DNA of 64,000 nt from Sinorhizobium meliloti (GTDB lineage: Bacteria; Pseudomonadota; Alphaproteobacteria; Rhizobiales; Rhizobiaceae), in assembly GCF_035610345.1 (NCBI RefSeq), contig NZ_CP141214.1, positions 216,229 through 280,228 on the forward strand, given 5' to 3'. The notes beneath the pieces are model-generated. The model was not told the origin of the DNA. It worked only from the letters and a program-made list of their open reading frames with translations, and made no database searches. Shown here piece after piece: positions 8,585 through 17,981 of this stretch (its first letter is position 1; every line of letters begins with the position of its first letter). A program made the translations under genes and the position numbers.

Positions 8585-9811
8585 ATGACGAAAGCGCTTG
8601 CCGGATTGCGTGTCATAGACACCACCCATGTTCTCGCAGGACCGTTCGCCAGTTACCAGATGGCGGTCCTCGGCGCAGAAGTCATCAAGATCGAAGACCC
8701 GTCCGATCCGGATCAGGCCCGTCTGCAGGGATCCGACCGGGCGTTGAGCAACGCAGGCATGGGAACCGCCTTCATGTCCCAGGCCTCCAACAAAAAGGCT
8801 GTGGCGCTTAACCTGAAGGTCGAAGGCGGGCGCGAGGCACTGAAGCGGTTGATCGAGACGGCAGATGTTTTCGTGGAGAATTACCGGCCCGGCGCATTCG
8901 AAAAGCTCGGACTTGGCTATGAGGACATGTGGGCGCTCAATCCGCGCCTCATCTATTGTTCCATCTCCGCATTTGGATCCACGGGGCCCCGGCGCGAGCA
9001 GACGGGTTATGATTCCGTACTGCAGGCCTTTTCCGGCATGATGGCGATGACAGGCGATCAGGACAGCGATCCGCTGAAGTGCGGAGCACCAGTGGTCGAC
9101 TATGCAACGGGAACAACCGCAGCCTACGCGATTACGGCGGCGCTTTTGCAGCGCGAGCGCAACGGCGGCAAGGGACAGTTCGTTGACGTCTCGATGCTGG
9201 ACGTGGCACTGATGCTGTGCAGTCCCTCCGTCACCGGCTATCTCTGGAATGGCAGCCATCCCAAGGCCAAAGGCAATCGTTTTCCGTTTGCCACCATCGG
9301 TCTCTATCAAGCATCCGACGCAGACTTGATGATCGCCGCCTCCAACCTGGAGCAGCAACGCCGCCTGTGGATCGCGCTTGGCCGGGAGGACCTGATCAAG
9401 ATCAACAACGACCAACGTCTTGACGGCCATGCGGAGGAAGAACGCGCGCTCCGGCAGATCATCGTGACCATGCCGGCCGAATATTGGGAGAGCTTTTTCC
9501 GCGAGCGCCGCATTCCGGCAGCGCGAGTGCGCCACCTGAAGGAAGCACTTGCCGATCCGCAGATCGCGGCCAGGCCGGTATTGCACAAGCACGTTGCGCC
9601 CGGCAGCCCCGTGGATGGCCTTGTGGTGCCGGTCGCCGGCTTCACCATGTCGGATAGCGCCCCCGGCCTGACCTTCCCGCCACAGGAAGTGGGGGCACAG
9701 ACCGAGGACCTTTTGCGGGAGCTCGGTTTCGATAGTGCTGCTCTCGAGAAGCTTCTCGCCGAAAACGGCGCCTCCTTGGCCTACAGCCAGATGAAAGCGG
9801 CAGTCGAATGA
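8585..9811 (+). CDS. Class III CoA transferase (CaiB/BaiF family)
   Basis: A 408-residue family III CoA transferase. It begins MTKALAGLRVIDTTHVLAGP, with the typical GPFASYQMAVLGAEVIKIEDP segment. The catalytic aspartate is expected in the TGYDSVLQAFSG motif (about residue 145), followed by the GMMAMTG glycine-rich loop. TAGGAGGG upstream supports this start over an ATG 18 bases earlier. It moves CoA from a donor such as succinyl-CoA or acetyl-CoA to a carboxylic acid. Its place right after the transporter suggests it activates the imported acid. The ATGA overlap with the next gene indicates translational coupling. Confidence 0.9.
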   Translation: MTKALAGLRVIDTTHVLAGPFASYQMAVLGAEVIKIEDPSDPDQARLQGSDRALSNAGMGTAFMSQASNKKAVALNLKVEGGREALKRLIETADVFVENYRPGAFEKLGLGYEDMWALNPRLIYCSISAFGSTGPRREQTGYDSVLQAFSGMMAMTGDQDSDPLKCGAPVVDYATGTTAAYAITAALLQRERNGGKGQFVDVSMLDVALMLCSPSVTGYLWNGSHPKAKGNRFPFATIGLYQASDADLMIAASNLEQQRRLWIALGREDLIKINNDQRLDGHAEEERALRQIIVTMPAEYWESFFRERRIPAARVRHLKEALADPQIAARPVLHKHVAPGSPVDGLVVPVAGFTMSDSAPGLTFPPQEVGAQTEDLLRELGFDSAALEKLLAENGASLAYSQMKAAVE

Positions 9812-11160
9812 TCAACCCGCTTTCGATATTGGCCGGGGCTGCCGAGGACTGGCGCGAGCGCCCACTCGAGGGTGAGGTCCGCTGGGCGGCGCGGCGCGCC
9901 GTGCTGGACTGGTTCGCCACGATGCTGCCCGGTTGCATCCGACAGCCGGCGACGCTGCTTGCGCCCGCGATGAAGGAGGTGGCGGGGAGCGGCAGTGCCT
10001 GGTGCTATGTGGATGCACGGACCTGCAGTCCGCGCCGGGCGGCGCTTCTCAACGCGGTCGCCAGCCACACGGTCGAGTTCGACGACATCTTCAAGGATGG
10101 CGGCTATCATCCCGGCAGTCCGACGATCGCGGCCGCCCTTGCCCTTGCCCAGCATCTCGGCTCGACCCTCGATGACCTGCACCGGGCGATCATTGCCGGT
10201 TACGAAGTCGGTTGCCGCATTTCTCTCGCCATACAACCCAGCCACTATGCCTTCTGGCACACGACCTCGACGGTCGGGACGATCGGCGCGTCGGTCGCAG
10301 GAGCGATGCTGCTCGGCGGTGACCGACGCGGCATCGGCAACGCTATCGCGCTTGCCACCAGTTTCGCGGGCGGGCACCAGCAGAACCTCCAGGGCAAGGG
10401 CATGGCGAAGGCGCTCCATCCGGGGCACGCGGCAGATGCTGGGCTCATGGCGGCAATGGCAGCCGTGGCCGGGGTGACCGCGTCCGCGGATAGCCTGCAT
10501 GCAGAAAACGGCTTTGCCGCTGCCACGAGCGATACGGCCGGCAACTGGGGGAATGCCCTTGAGGGTCTCGGCACGTGGACGCCGATCACCCGCATGACTG
10601 TAAAGGCGCATGGCTGCTGCGGTCACATCTTCCCCGCGCTCGACGCCATCGGCCTCATGCGCAACGCACACGGATTTGGCCCCGCCGACATCGAGCGGAT
10701 CGCGGTGTTCGGCTATCGCGCCACACAAACGATGTGCAACAGGCCAGATCCCGTCTCGGCCCAGGACGGGCGTTTCAGCCTTCAATACTGCCTCGCCGCG
10801 GACTTGGTTCTGGGAGGCGTCCGGCTTTCGGCCTTTGAGCCTGACGCAATGGCACGGCCGGACATCCGCGACTTGATGGGGAGGATCGAGCTCTGCGAGG
10901 ATCCCTCTCTTTCAATGGATTATCCCGGCCGCCGTCAGGCGCGCCTGCGTGTTTACCTGCGCGATGGCCGCATGCTCGAACATTTTCAGAAGACGCGACG
11001 AGGGGATCCGGAAGACCCGCTCGACGATGCCGATCTCGTTGCGAAATTCCACGAGCTCTCTGCCGGAGTCATCGCAAAGCGGGAAGCGGAGAGCGCCGTC
11101 GCGGCAATTCTCTACGGCGATGGCTTGCCGGGAAAACTGACATTAGCGGCGCCGCGTTAG
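9808..11160 (+). CDS. MmgE/PrpD family protein
   Basis: A 450-residue member of the MmgE/PrpD family, which includes 2-methylcitrate dehydratase, cis-aconitate decarboxylase and iminodisuccinate epimerase. Supporting segments are VEFDDIFKDGGYHPGSPTIAAALALA (residues about 88-113; the D and H lie in the active-site region), ALHPGHAADAGLMAAMAA and KAHGCCGHIFPALDA. These fit an enzyme acting on a di- or tricarboxylic acid by dehydration, decarboxylation or epimerisation. Coupled by ATGA to the CoA transferase. Which of the family reactions it catalyses cannot be decided here. Confidence 0.88.
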   Translation: MINPLSILAGAAEDWRERPLEGEVRWAARRAVLDWFATMLPGCIRQPATLLAPAMKEVAGSGSAWCYVDARTCSPRRAALLNAVASHTVEFDDIFKDGGYHPGSPTIAAALALAQHLGSTLDDLHRAIIAGYEVGCRISLAIQPSHYAFWHTTSTVGTIGASVAGAMLLGGDRRGIGNAIALATSFAGGHQQNLQGKGMAKALHPGHAADAGLMAAMAAVAGVTASADSLHAENGFAAATSDTAGNWGNALEGLGTWTPITRMTVKAHGCCGHIFPALDAIGLMRNAHGFGPADIERIAVFGYRATQTMCNRPDPVSAQDGRFSLQYCLAADLVLGGVRLSAFEPDAMARPDIRDLMGRIELCEDPSLSMDYPGRRQARLRVYLRDGRMLEHFQKTRRGDPEDPLDDADLVAKFHELSAGVIAKREAESAVAAILYGDGLPGKLTLAAPR

Positions 11161-11304
11161 GTGCGGTGCCTGAAACGAGGTGGGCGGACTGGCCGAACGG
11201 TCGGTGCCCGCCAGCAACTGAGAAGACATTCACGCATCCAGCCACAGTGAAACATGGCGCTGGCCGTCTGCAAGGCTTGCGAAGGGACAGAAGGAACGAG
11301 ATCC

Positions 11305-12105
11305 ATGACAATCAGTATTCGGGAACACGAATTCATCGCGCTATCGCACAAGAACGGCATAGCGACTGTAGCATTGAATCGCCCGGACGTTCGCAACGCG
11401 GTAAACGACCAGATGCGCTCGCAGTTGATCGACGTGTTCGAGCACCTGGCTGCCGACAGCTCCGTGCGCGCGGTCATCCTGACCGGGGCGGGTAAAGGCT
11501 TCTGCTCCGGCGGAGACGTTTCGGGGATGCGCGCGCGGCTGGATGCCGCACCCGGCGATGTTGCGTTCAATGGCTGGACCCGTCAGCGAAGCACGCACAG
11601 GGGAGTTGCGGTTATTCATGGCATAACGAAGCCGGTGATCGCCGCCGTCAATGGAGCGGCATTTGGTCTTGGCCTCGACATGGCGCTCGCCTGCGATTTC
11701 ATCATTGCGGCGGAAGGCGCGAAGATGTCTATGAGCTTCATCAAGCGCGGTCTCGTTTCCGACGGCGGCGGCATGTATTTCCTTCCGCGCCGGGTCGGAC
11801 TTTCCCGTGCCAAGGAGCTGATCCTGACCGCAAGGGTCGTCGAAACCGGAGAAGCTCTCCAGATCGGCATGATAGATCGCGTCGCTGCGCCGGAAAAGCT
11901 GCTCGATGAAGCACAGACCTGGGCGGAACAACTGAGCTTTGGCTCCCCGGCCGCCGTCGCGCTGACCAAGTCCATCCTGGACAGGTCATTCGAAAGCTCG
12001 GACGAGGCCATTTTCGCGCTTGGGCGCGAGGCGCAGGCAATCTGCTATACGACCGCCGAGCATCGTGCATCGGTTGAAGCATTCCTTAACAAGACGAACG
12101 GGTAA
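11305..12105 (+). CDS. Enoyl-CoA hydratase/isomerase family protein
   Basis: A crotonase-fold enzyme of 266 residues. I start at MTISIREHEF, the Met nearest the conserved fold; an earlier ATG at 11254 adds a poorly conserved leader. The oxyanion-hole segments are GAGKGFCSGGDVSGM and NGAAFGLGLDMALACDFI, and the KRGLVSDGGGMYFLPRRVG helix is typical. The usual second catalytic glutamate position near GLVSDGGG carries Asp. It is therefore a crotonase-superfamily hydratase, isomerase or lyase of unassigned substrate. It lies 145 bases after the MmgE/PrpD gene and 10 bases before the acyl-CoA synthetase, in one operon with it. Confidence 0.87.
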   Translation: MTISIREHEFIALSHKNGIATVALNRPDVRNAVNDQMRSQLIDVFEHLAADSSVRAVILTGAGKGFCSGGDVSGMRARLDAAPGDVAFNGWTRQRSTHRGVAVIHGITKPVIAAVNGAAFGLGLDMALACDFIIAAEGAKMSMSFIKRGLVSDGGGMYFLPRRVGLSRAKELILTARVVETGEALQIGMIDRVAAPEKLLDEAQTWAEQLSFGSPAAVALTKSILDRSFESSDEAIFALGREAQAICYTTAEHRASVEAFLNKTNG

Positions 12106-12115
12106 GGTGGACGCT

Positions 12116-14182
12116 ATGACATTCATAAAGGCGCTCCTGAACCCCGCCAGCGTCGTCGTCATTGGCGCATCGTCCGATCCCACTAAACTGACCGGCCGGC
12201 CGATCGCCTATCTCCAGCAACACAAATATCAGGGACGGATCTATCCGATCAATCCGCGCTCCGACGCGATCGGTGACCTGAAGTGCTACGCCGATGCGCG
12301 CACTCTTCCGGAGGCACCGGATCTCGGCCTCGTGCTCGTCGGCGCAAACCGGGTGATCGAGTCCGTTCGCGAGCTGGCGGCGGCAGGCACGAAGGCGGCC
12401 ATCGTTCTCGCCAGCGGCTTCGGCGAAGCCGGCGCAGAAGGGCAGCGCCTGCAGGCGCAGTTGCGCGAGGCTGCCGGGCCGATGCGCATTCTCGGCCCCA
12501 ACACCATCGGTCTGGTAAACCTGAGCGACGGCATCATGCTGACGGCCAGCGGTGCCATGGAGATGAAGGATTTTCGGGCCGGCGGCATTGCGCTGCTGTC
12601 GCAGAGCGGCGGTATCCTGGGTTCGCTCCTGTCCCGCGGCGTTGGCCGAGGCATCGGCTTTTCCAAGCTCATCGCAACAGGCAATGAGGCCGACATCGAA
12701 GTCGCTGACCTGCTCGAGGCCATGGCGGATGATCCGGCCACCACGGCCGTCGCCCTCTATCTCGAGACCGTGCGCAACGTTGAAAAATTCCGCCAGGCGG
12801 CCACAAGGGTGATCGCAGCCGGAAAGCCCATCGTCGCCTATAAGGTCGGTCGATCGGAGACGGGGGCGCAGTCCGCGGTTTCACATACGGGTGCGCTGGC
12901 GGGTGCGGACACGGTCTATAACGCGCTGTTCAAGCAACTCGGCATCATTCGTGCCCAGACCTTTGCCGATCTTCTGGATATTCCCGCGGCGCTTGCACAG
13001 GGACGTGTTCTTGCCGGCCGACGGATAGCCATCGTTACTTCGACCGGTGGTGCTGCAACCATCGTCGCCGACAATGTCGGCCTTGCCGGCCTTGAAATGC
13101 CGAGCCCGGATCCGGAGACGGCGCAGAAGCTGCTGGCGCTGGACCTGAAGGAGGCGGTCCTCGACCGCAATCCAATCGACGTGACTCTGGCTGGCCTGCG
13201 GCCCGACTTATTCCGGGCCATCCTGAAGATTCTTGCCGAAAGTCCGAGCTACGATGCCATCGTGGTCGTCGTCGGTTCATCCTCCATAGGCCAGCCGGAT
13301 GTTGTTGCGCGTCCGCTGCTCGATTCGATGGGCATCAGCAACAAGCCGGTCATGGCGTATGTCAGCCCCGAAGCACCAGGGATCATTCAACATCTGAACG
13401 CCAGCGGCATACCCGCCTATGCGGCCCCGGAGAGCTGCGCAGCGGCTCTGAAGGCGCTCCAGCAGCGTCCAGATCCGCACGCCTTCGAAGATCGGGCAAA
13501 ACCGGTGGTCGATATTTCGGATCTGCCCACGGGCGCACTGAACGAGGCGCATGCAAAACGTCTCTGCGCGCAATTCGGCCTGCCGATCACAAGGGAAGTG
13601 ATAGCAACGACGCCGTCAGAGGCCGCAAGCCAGGCGGCCGATTTCGGCGGACCTGTTGTCATCAAGATTCTCTCGAAGGAAATCCTGCACAAGTCGGAAG
13701 TCGGTGGTGTCATTGTCGGTGTTGCTCCGGGCGACGTCGAGGCGACGTGTGAGCGGATGTTGATCAGGGTGAAGGCCGCGACCCCGGCAAGGGTCGACGG
13801 CTTTTTGATTCAGGAACTCGTCAAAGGCGGCATCGAATTCATTCTCGGCTACAAACGCGATCCACAGCTCGGTCCCGGAATATTGCTGGGCGCCGGCGGA
13901 GTGCAGACCGAGCTTTATCAGGACGTGGCGATGCGCCTCCTGCCCGTGACGCGTGACGAGGTAAGGGAGATGATCGGCGAACTGAAGTGCTCGGTACTGC
14001 TGGACGGGTTCCGCAGCAGTCCGGTCGCCGACACGGAGGCTCTGATCGAAGCGGTGCTTTCTTTCGCCGATATGGTCTCAGCCCTGGACAGCCGGTTGGA
14101 AGAAGCCGAAATCAATCCGATCTTCGTCCTTCCGAAAGGTGATGGCGTCCGCGCCGGAGACGCCCTCGCGGTGCTTCGGTAG
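12116..14182 (+). CDS. NDP-forming acyl-CoA synthetase (acetate-CoA ligase family)
   Basis: A 688-residue single-chain NDP-forming acyl-CoA synthetase. In order it has an N-terminal CoA-binding domain (LNPASVVVIGASSDP, GPNTIGLVN), a succinyl-CoA-ligase-like domain with SQSGGILGSLL, the phosphorylatable-histidine region SHTGALAGADTVYNALF, and a C-terminal ATP-grasp domain (residues about 480-685) with ILSKEILHKSEVGGV and GIEFILGYKRDPQLGPG. It makes an acyl-CoA from acid, CoA and ATP, or runs in reverse to conserve energy. The start MTFIKALLNP follows the hydratase stop by 10 bases. It is the second CoA-activating enzyme in this operon. Confidence 0.92.
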   Translation: MTFIKALLNPASVVVIGASSDPTKLTGRPIAYLQQHKYQGRIYPINPRSDAIGDLKCYADARTLPEAPDLGLVLVGANRVIESVRELAAAGTKAAIVLASGFGEAGAEGQRLQAQLREAAGPMRILGPNTIGLVNLSDGIMLTASGAMEMKDFRAGGIALLSQSGGILGSLLSRGVGRGIGFSKLIATGNEADIEVADLLEAMADDPATTAVALYLETVRNVEKFRQAATRVIAAGKPIVAYKVGRSETGAQSAVSHTGALAGADTVYNALFKQLGIIRAQTFADLLDIPAALAQGRVLAGRRIAIVTSTGGAATIVADNVGLAGLEMPSPDPETAQKLLALDLKEAVLDRNPIDVTLAGLRPDLFRAILKILAESPSYDAIVVVVGSSSIGQPDVVARPLLDSMGISNKPVMAYVSPEAPGIIQHLNASGIPAYAAPESCAAALKALQQRPDPHAFEDRAKPVVDISDLPTGALNEAHAKRLCAQFGLPITREVIATTPSEAASQAADFGGPVVIKILSKEILHKSEVGGVIVGVAPGDVEATCERMLIRVKAATPARVDGFLIQELVKGGIEFILGYKRDPQLGPGILLGAGGVQTELYQDVAMRLLPVTRDEVREMIGELKCSVLLDGFRSSPVADTEALIEAVLSFADMVSALDSRLEEAEINPIFVLPKGDGVRAGDALAVLR

Positions 14183-14272
14183 CTCCGGTACTGACTCTGG
14201 CGCCCGGCGCGATCGGGTCGAGCCAGTGGCGTCCACTTCCCACGCTCACCGTCATTTTGGAGGCGCTCAGCG

Positions 14273-15475
14273 ATGTCCAATGTCTATCTCTGCGACTATA
14301 TCCGCACCCCAATCGGCCGTTTTGGGGGAACGCTCGCTTCCATCCGGGCTGACGATCTCGGCGCGGTGGTGCTGAAAGCGCTTATGGCCCGCCATTCCTC
14401 TCTAGATTGGCAGGCGGTGGACGAGGTTGTCTTCGGTTGCGCCAATCAGGCAGGCGAGGACAACCGCAATGTCGCGCGCATGTCCTTGCTTCTGGCCGGA
14501 TTGCCGGTGGACGTACCGGGAACGACGATCAACAGGCTCTGTGGCTCCGGGATGGACGCGATCATCGCCAGCGCACGCGCTATCAAGGCCGGAGAGGCTG
14601 ATCTGATCATCGCGGGCGGCGTCGAAAGCATGAGCCGTGCCCCGTTTGTCGTACCGAAGGCCGAATCCCCTTTCAGCCGCACTGCGTCGATCGAGGACAC
14701 GACCATCGGCTGGCGATTGATCAATCCGCTGATGAAGGCACAATATGGCGTGGATTCAATGCCGGAGACGGCCGAGAATGTGGCGGAGGCTTTCGGAGTT
14801 TCGAGGGCGGATCAGGACGCATTCGCGTATCGCTCGCAGAAAAAGGCAGCAGCCGCGCAGGCCAATGGCCGCTTTTCAGAGGAGATCGTGCCCGTCGAGA
14901 TTCCTCAGCGGAAAGGCCCCCCCGTCCTGTTCAGCCAGGATGAACATCCGCGCCCGACAACACTCGATGCCTTGGCCGGTTTGAAGGCTCCATTCCGGCA
15001 GGGTGGCAGCGTAACGGCGGGCAATGCCAGCGGCGTGAATGACGGCGCGGCTGTGGTGGTCCTTGCCGGTGAGCAGGCGGTGAAACAGCACGGCCTGACG
15101 CCGATCGCGCGTATTCTGGGCGGGGCTACCGCGGGTGTCGCGCCCCGTATCATGGGCATCGGACCGGTGCCAGCTTGCAGGAAGCTGATGGCGCGTCTGA
15201 AGCTTGAGCATGACGTCTTCGACGTCATCGAACTGAACGAAGCCTTTGCAAGCCAGGGCCTTGCCTGTCTGCGCGAACTTGGCGTCGCTGACGACGACCC
15301 GCGTGTCAATCCGAACGGAGGCGCTATCGCCCTTGGCCATCCGCTCGGTATGTCCGGCGTGCGAATAGCCGGAACGGCGGCTCTCGAGCTCGTAAAGACC
15401 AAGGGGCAATATGCTGCGGCGACCATGTGCATTGGCGTAGGGCAGGGAATTGCGATCGGGATGGCACGGGCATGA
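14273..15475 (+). CDS. Thiolase, 3-oxoadipyl-CoA thiolase (PcaF)-like
   Basis: A 400-residue type I thiolase. The catalytic residues are present: the nucleophile Cys in NRLCGSGMDAI (about residue 90), His in NGGAIALGHPLGMSG, and the late Cys in AATMCIGVGQG. The stretches INPLMKAQYGVDSMPETAENVA and QGGSVTAGNASGVNDGA are characteristic of the PcaF/PaaJ branch, which cleaves 3-oxoadipyl-CoA to succinyl-CoA and acetyl-CoA; a PhaA-type biosynthetic role is less likely but open. GGAGGC lies upstream. As last gene before a terminator it probably provides the final thiolysis of the pathway, after the FadJ-like enzyme. Confidence 0.88.
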   Translation: MSNVYLCDYIRTPIGRFGGTLASIRADDLGAVVLKALMARHSSLDWQAVDEVVFGCANQAGEDNRNVARMSLLLAGLPVDVPGTTINRLCGSGMDAIIASARAIKAGEADLIIAGGVESMSRAPFVVPKAESPFSRTASIEDTTIGWRLINPLMKAQYGVDSMPETAENVAEAFGVSRADQDAFAYRSQKKAAAAQANGRFSEEIVPVEIPQRKGPPVLFSQDEHPRPTTLDALAGLKAPFRQGGSVTAGNASGVNDGAAVVVLAGEQAVKQHGLTPIARILGGATAGVAPRIMGIGPVPACRKLMARLKLEHDVFDVIELNEAFASQGLACLRELGVADDDPRVNPNGGAIALGHPLGMSGVRIAGTAALELVKTKGQYAAATMCIGVGQGIAIGMARA

Positions 15476-15479
15476 GAGC

Positions 15480-15509
15480 GCCGGGCCGGGGTTCGTCGGC
15501 CCGGCTTTG
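15480..15509 (+). terminator. Rho-independent terminator after the thiolase gene
   Basis: A 9-bp perfect GC-rich stem, GCCGGGCCG and CGGCCCGGC, with an 8-base loop and a short TTTG tail. It begins 5 bases after the thiolase stop and ends the catabolic operon before the LysR gene. Confidence 0.75.
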
Positions 15510-15602
15510 AAATACTGTGCTTCATCATCGTCGCGACAAAAAGCGCTTGCTGAGCGGTTCGGATCGATTTGCGCGCCGGAGACAATGCCGTATGAGTAAA
15601 TC

Positions 15603-16496
15603 ATGAACAATCCCATTCCACCTCTCAACCCGCTACGGACATTCGAGGCGGCTGCCCGTCTTTCAAGCCTCACACATGCAGCACAAGAGTTGAACGTGTC
15701 GCAGGTTGCCGTCAGCCGCCAAGTCAAGGTGCTGGAAGATTATCTGGGTGTGGTGCTCTTCAAGCGGCTACACCGCGGTATCGAGTTGACTGAAGAGGGA
15801 AGGCAGCTCTACGAGGGTGTAACCCGCGCATTTGTCGAGATCGGCAATGCCGCGAAACGGGTTTCCCGGCGCGGCAGGCGGGATATTCTGGCCATTCAGT
15901 CCTATACGACGTTCTCGCAACGTTGGCTCATTCCGCGTTTGACGCAATTCCATGAAACGTTTCCCCGAATTGAGGTGCGCCTGAGCTCCTCCATCGCGCC
16001 GGTCGATTTCGAAACGCAGAATCTGGATGCCGCCATTCGTGCAGGAAAGGGAAACTGGCCGGATCTCCACAGTGAGAAGCTGGTGGATGTCGAGCTCATT
16101 CCTATCTGCTCGCCAGCGTTTCAGGCAATGCACAAGTTGAAGAGCCCTGATGATCTAGGCCGTGTCAGGCTGTTGCATTCCATGGCGCGCCCCACCGACT
16201 GGGCCGCCTGGCTGAAGCGTGTTGGATCAACGGTTGATCCCGGCCCAGGGGTTCGTTTTGAAAGCTCCGCGCTTGCCTATGAGGCTGCGTCTTTGGACAT
16301 CGGGGTCGCTATTGCGACGAAGGTTTTCGTCAACCGGCATCTCCAGACCGGCAGCTTCGTAGCGCCTTTCAGCATGACCTGTTACAGTGGCGAGGGCTAT
16401 TATCTGACCTGGCCCAAGAGCATAGCACCGTCACTGCCCCTCCAGAAATTTCTTGTTTGGATGCGTGAGCAGATCAACGAAGAGCATCAGGTCTAG
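15603..16496 (+). CDS. LysR-family regulator (GcvA-like)
   Basis: A 297-residue LysR-type transcription factor. The N-terminal winged helix-turn-helix spans about residues 8-65 (PLNPLRTFEAAARLSSLTHA, ELNVSQVAVSRQVKVLEDYLG), followed by a periplasmic-binding-like ligand domain of the GcvA group (QRWLIPRLTQFHETFPRIEV). It lies just downstream of and in the same direction as the acid-catabolism operon, the usual place for its dedicated regulator. The co-inducer is unknown. A short promoter space of about 95 bases lies between the upstream terminator and its start. Confidence 0.9.
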   Translation: MNNPIPPLNPLRTFEAAARLSSLTHAAQELNVSQVAVSRQVKVLEDYLGVVLFKRLHRGIELTEEGRQLYEGVTRAFVEIGNAAKRVSRRGRRDILAIQSYTTFSQRWLIPRLTQFHETFPRIEVRLSSSIAPVDFETQNLDAAIRAGKGNWPDLHSEKLVDVELIPICSPAFQAMHKLKSPDDLGRVRLLHSMARPTDWAAWLKRVGSTVDPGPGVRFESSALAYEAASLDIGVAIATKVFVNRHLQTGSFVAPFSMTCYSGEGYYLTWPKSIAPSLPLQKFLVWMREQINEEHQV

Positions 16497-16561
16497 AAGG
16501 TATTCGCCTGCAGTCAGTTAATCCTGCCACACGGCATAGCTCGATCGGATGGGGAATGACC

Positions 16562-16992
16562 ATGAAGGCGCGGATATCTGTCCTGACGCTTGGCGTTGCC
16601 GACTTGGAACGGTCGCTCGCGTTCGCGACGGTCTGAAGCTGCCGACGGAAGGGATCGTCGGCCGCGAATTCGAGCATGGCGCCGTGGCGTTCTTCGATCT
16701 CGCCAACGGCATGAAACTGGCAATCTGGGCGCAGGACGACCTAGCGCATGACAGCGGCTTGCCGAAGGCCCCAGCCAGCGCGACGTCGTTTTCGATCGGC
16801 CATAATATGTCCCGGCGAAGCGAAGTGGACGAGATCATGGAAGAGGCAGCCGGTGCCGGCGCGCGGATCGTAAAGCCTGCTGAAAAGACGTTCTACGGAG
16901 GATATGCCGGATATTTCACCGATCCGGACGAGCATCTGTGGGAGGTCGTGTGGAACCCGGCCAATCTGCCGCCCGAGGACCAGGGTGATTGA
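16562..16992 (+). pseudogene. VOC/glyoxalase family protein, frameshifted
   Basis: The ATG at 16562 opens MKARISVLTLGVADLERSLA as in intact small VOC (vicinal oxygen chelate) proteins, but the frame ends at a TGA at 16634-16636 after 24 codons. The rest (DGLKLPTEGIVGREFEHGAV, then TDPDEHLWEVVWNP) continues in another frame to 16992. Family members read SLAFYRDGLKLP where this sequence has TTCGCGACGG. A loss of four bases around 16625 (equivalent to TATC) explains the break. The downstream part could start elsewhere, but it lacks the first beta strand, so it is probably inactive unless the change is a sequencing error. Confidence 0.75.
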
Positions 16993-17138
16993 TCGGCCGG
17001 ACGACAAACCAGACCTCGCGCGCGTCCTGCGGCGGGGACTTCAACCCATCACCCCGGTCCTGCCAGCAGCACAGCTTCGTTACCGCGTCATAAAGAACGG
17101 CACCTCGATACCCTCCTTCACTATCACCTGGCGGGAAT

Positions 17139-17981
17139 TCATTCCCCGACATGTTCGTCGATAGCAGAAATGATCTCTTCCCAATCTCCGGGATGAATTT
17201 CATGGCCGCCACCTTCGATCTTCACGAAGTTCGCATTCGCTACCGCTCGCGCGAGTGCCTCGCCGTGCTCGACGGGAAAGACCGGGTCGGCTGTGCCGTG
17301 CAGAACGAGAAGAGGCACTTTCATTTGGTTCAGGCGGCCGCGCCACCTCTCGCCGACCCCAAATAGGATGCTGTGGTTGGTGGCGCTGAGATAGCCTCCG
17401 GACCGGTCGAAATCCCGCTCGAGGAAGGCGCGGGTACCGGCTTCGTCGAACGGATGTGCCGTCCCCGCAGTCAAGCGCGCGTCCTCAACGAGGTACGTGA
17501 CCGCGTCTGCCCGGTCCGACCAATCCGCTTCCACGGACATATGTTCCATCCAAGCCTCGCCGCTGGTCGGAAGATCGGACGTGTCCATTCCGACCGGCGA
17601 GGTGCTGATCGCCGTCAGGGAAAGCGTGCGCTTCGGAGCCTTCAGCGCGGCGACCTGTCCCACCATGCCGCCGAGCGAAAAGCCGACGATATGAACTTTC
17701 GAAATCCCGTAGCCGTCGAGCACGCGGAAAAGGTCATCGACGGCGTCGTCGAAGGTGTAGCCCGGCCGACCGGGGGGATACTTCGTCGAAAGACCGGAAT
17801 CGCGCTGGTCATAACGAATGACGAAACGGCCCCGCTCGGCAAGTCGATGGCAGAACTCGTCCGACCACCACAGCATGGACGCCATCCCGCCCATGACGAG
17901 GAGCAGCGGTGGACGGGCTGGGTTGCCGAAGCTCTGCGTCGCGAGTTCGACCCCATCAGTGCGGATCACGAGCTCGCTCAT
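17139..17981 (-). CDS. Alpha/beta-fold hydrolase
   Basis: A 280-residue alpha/beta hydrolase starting MSELVIRTDGVELATQ. It has the oxyanion loop VMGGMASMLWW, RYDQRDSGLS, the nucleophile elbow GFSLGGMVGQ, the acid in HGTADPVFP and the histidine in GGGHEIHPGDW. It resembles the aclacinomycin methylesterase RdmC/epoxide-hydrolase-like group. A longer reading frame upstream exists but lies over the GST gene. The ATG overlaps the GST stop (ATGA), so the pair forms a coupled two-gene operon, perhaps for detoxification of an electrophile or ester. The substrate is inference. Confidence 0.83.
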   Translation of the reverse strand: MSELVIRTDGVELATQSFGNPARPPLLLVMGGMASMLWWSDEFCHRLAERGRFVIRYDQRDSGLSTKYPPGRPGYTFDDAVDDLFRVLDGYGISKVHIVGFSLGGMVGQVAALKAPKRTLSLTAISTSPVGMDTSDLPTSGEAWMEHMSVEADWSDRADAVTYLVEDARLTAGTAHPFDEAGTRAFLERDFDRSGGYLSATNHSILFGVGERWRGRLNQMKVPLLVLHGTADPVFPVEHGEALARAVANANFVKIEGGGHEIHPGDWEEIISAIDEHVGE

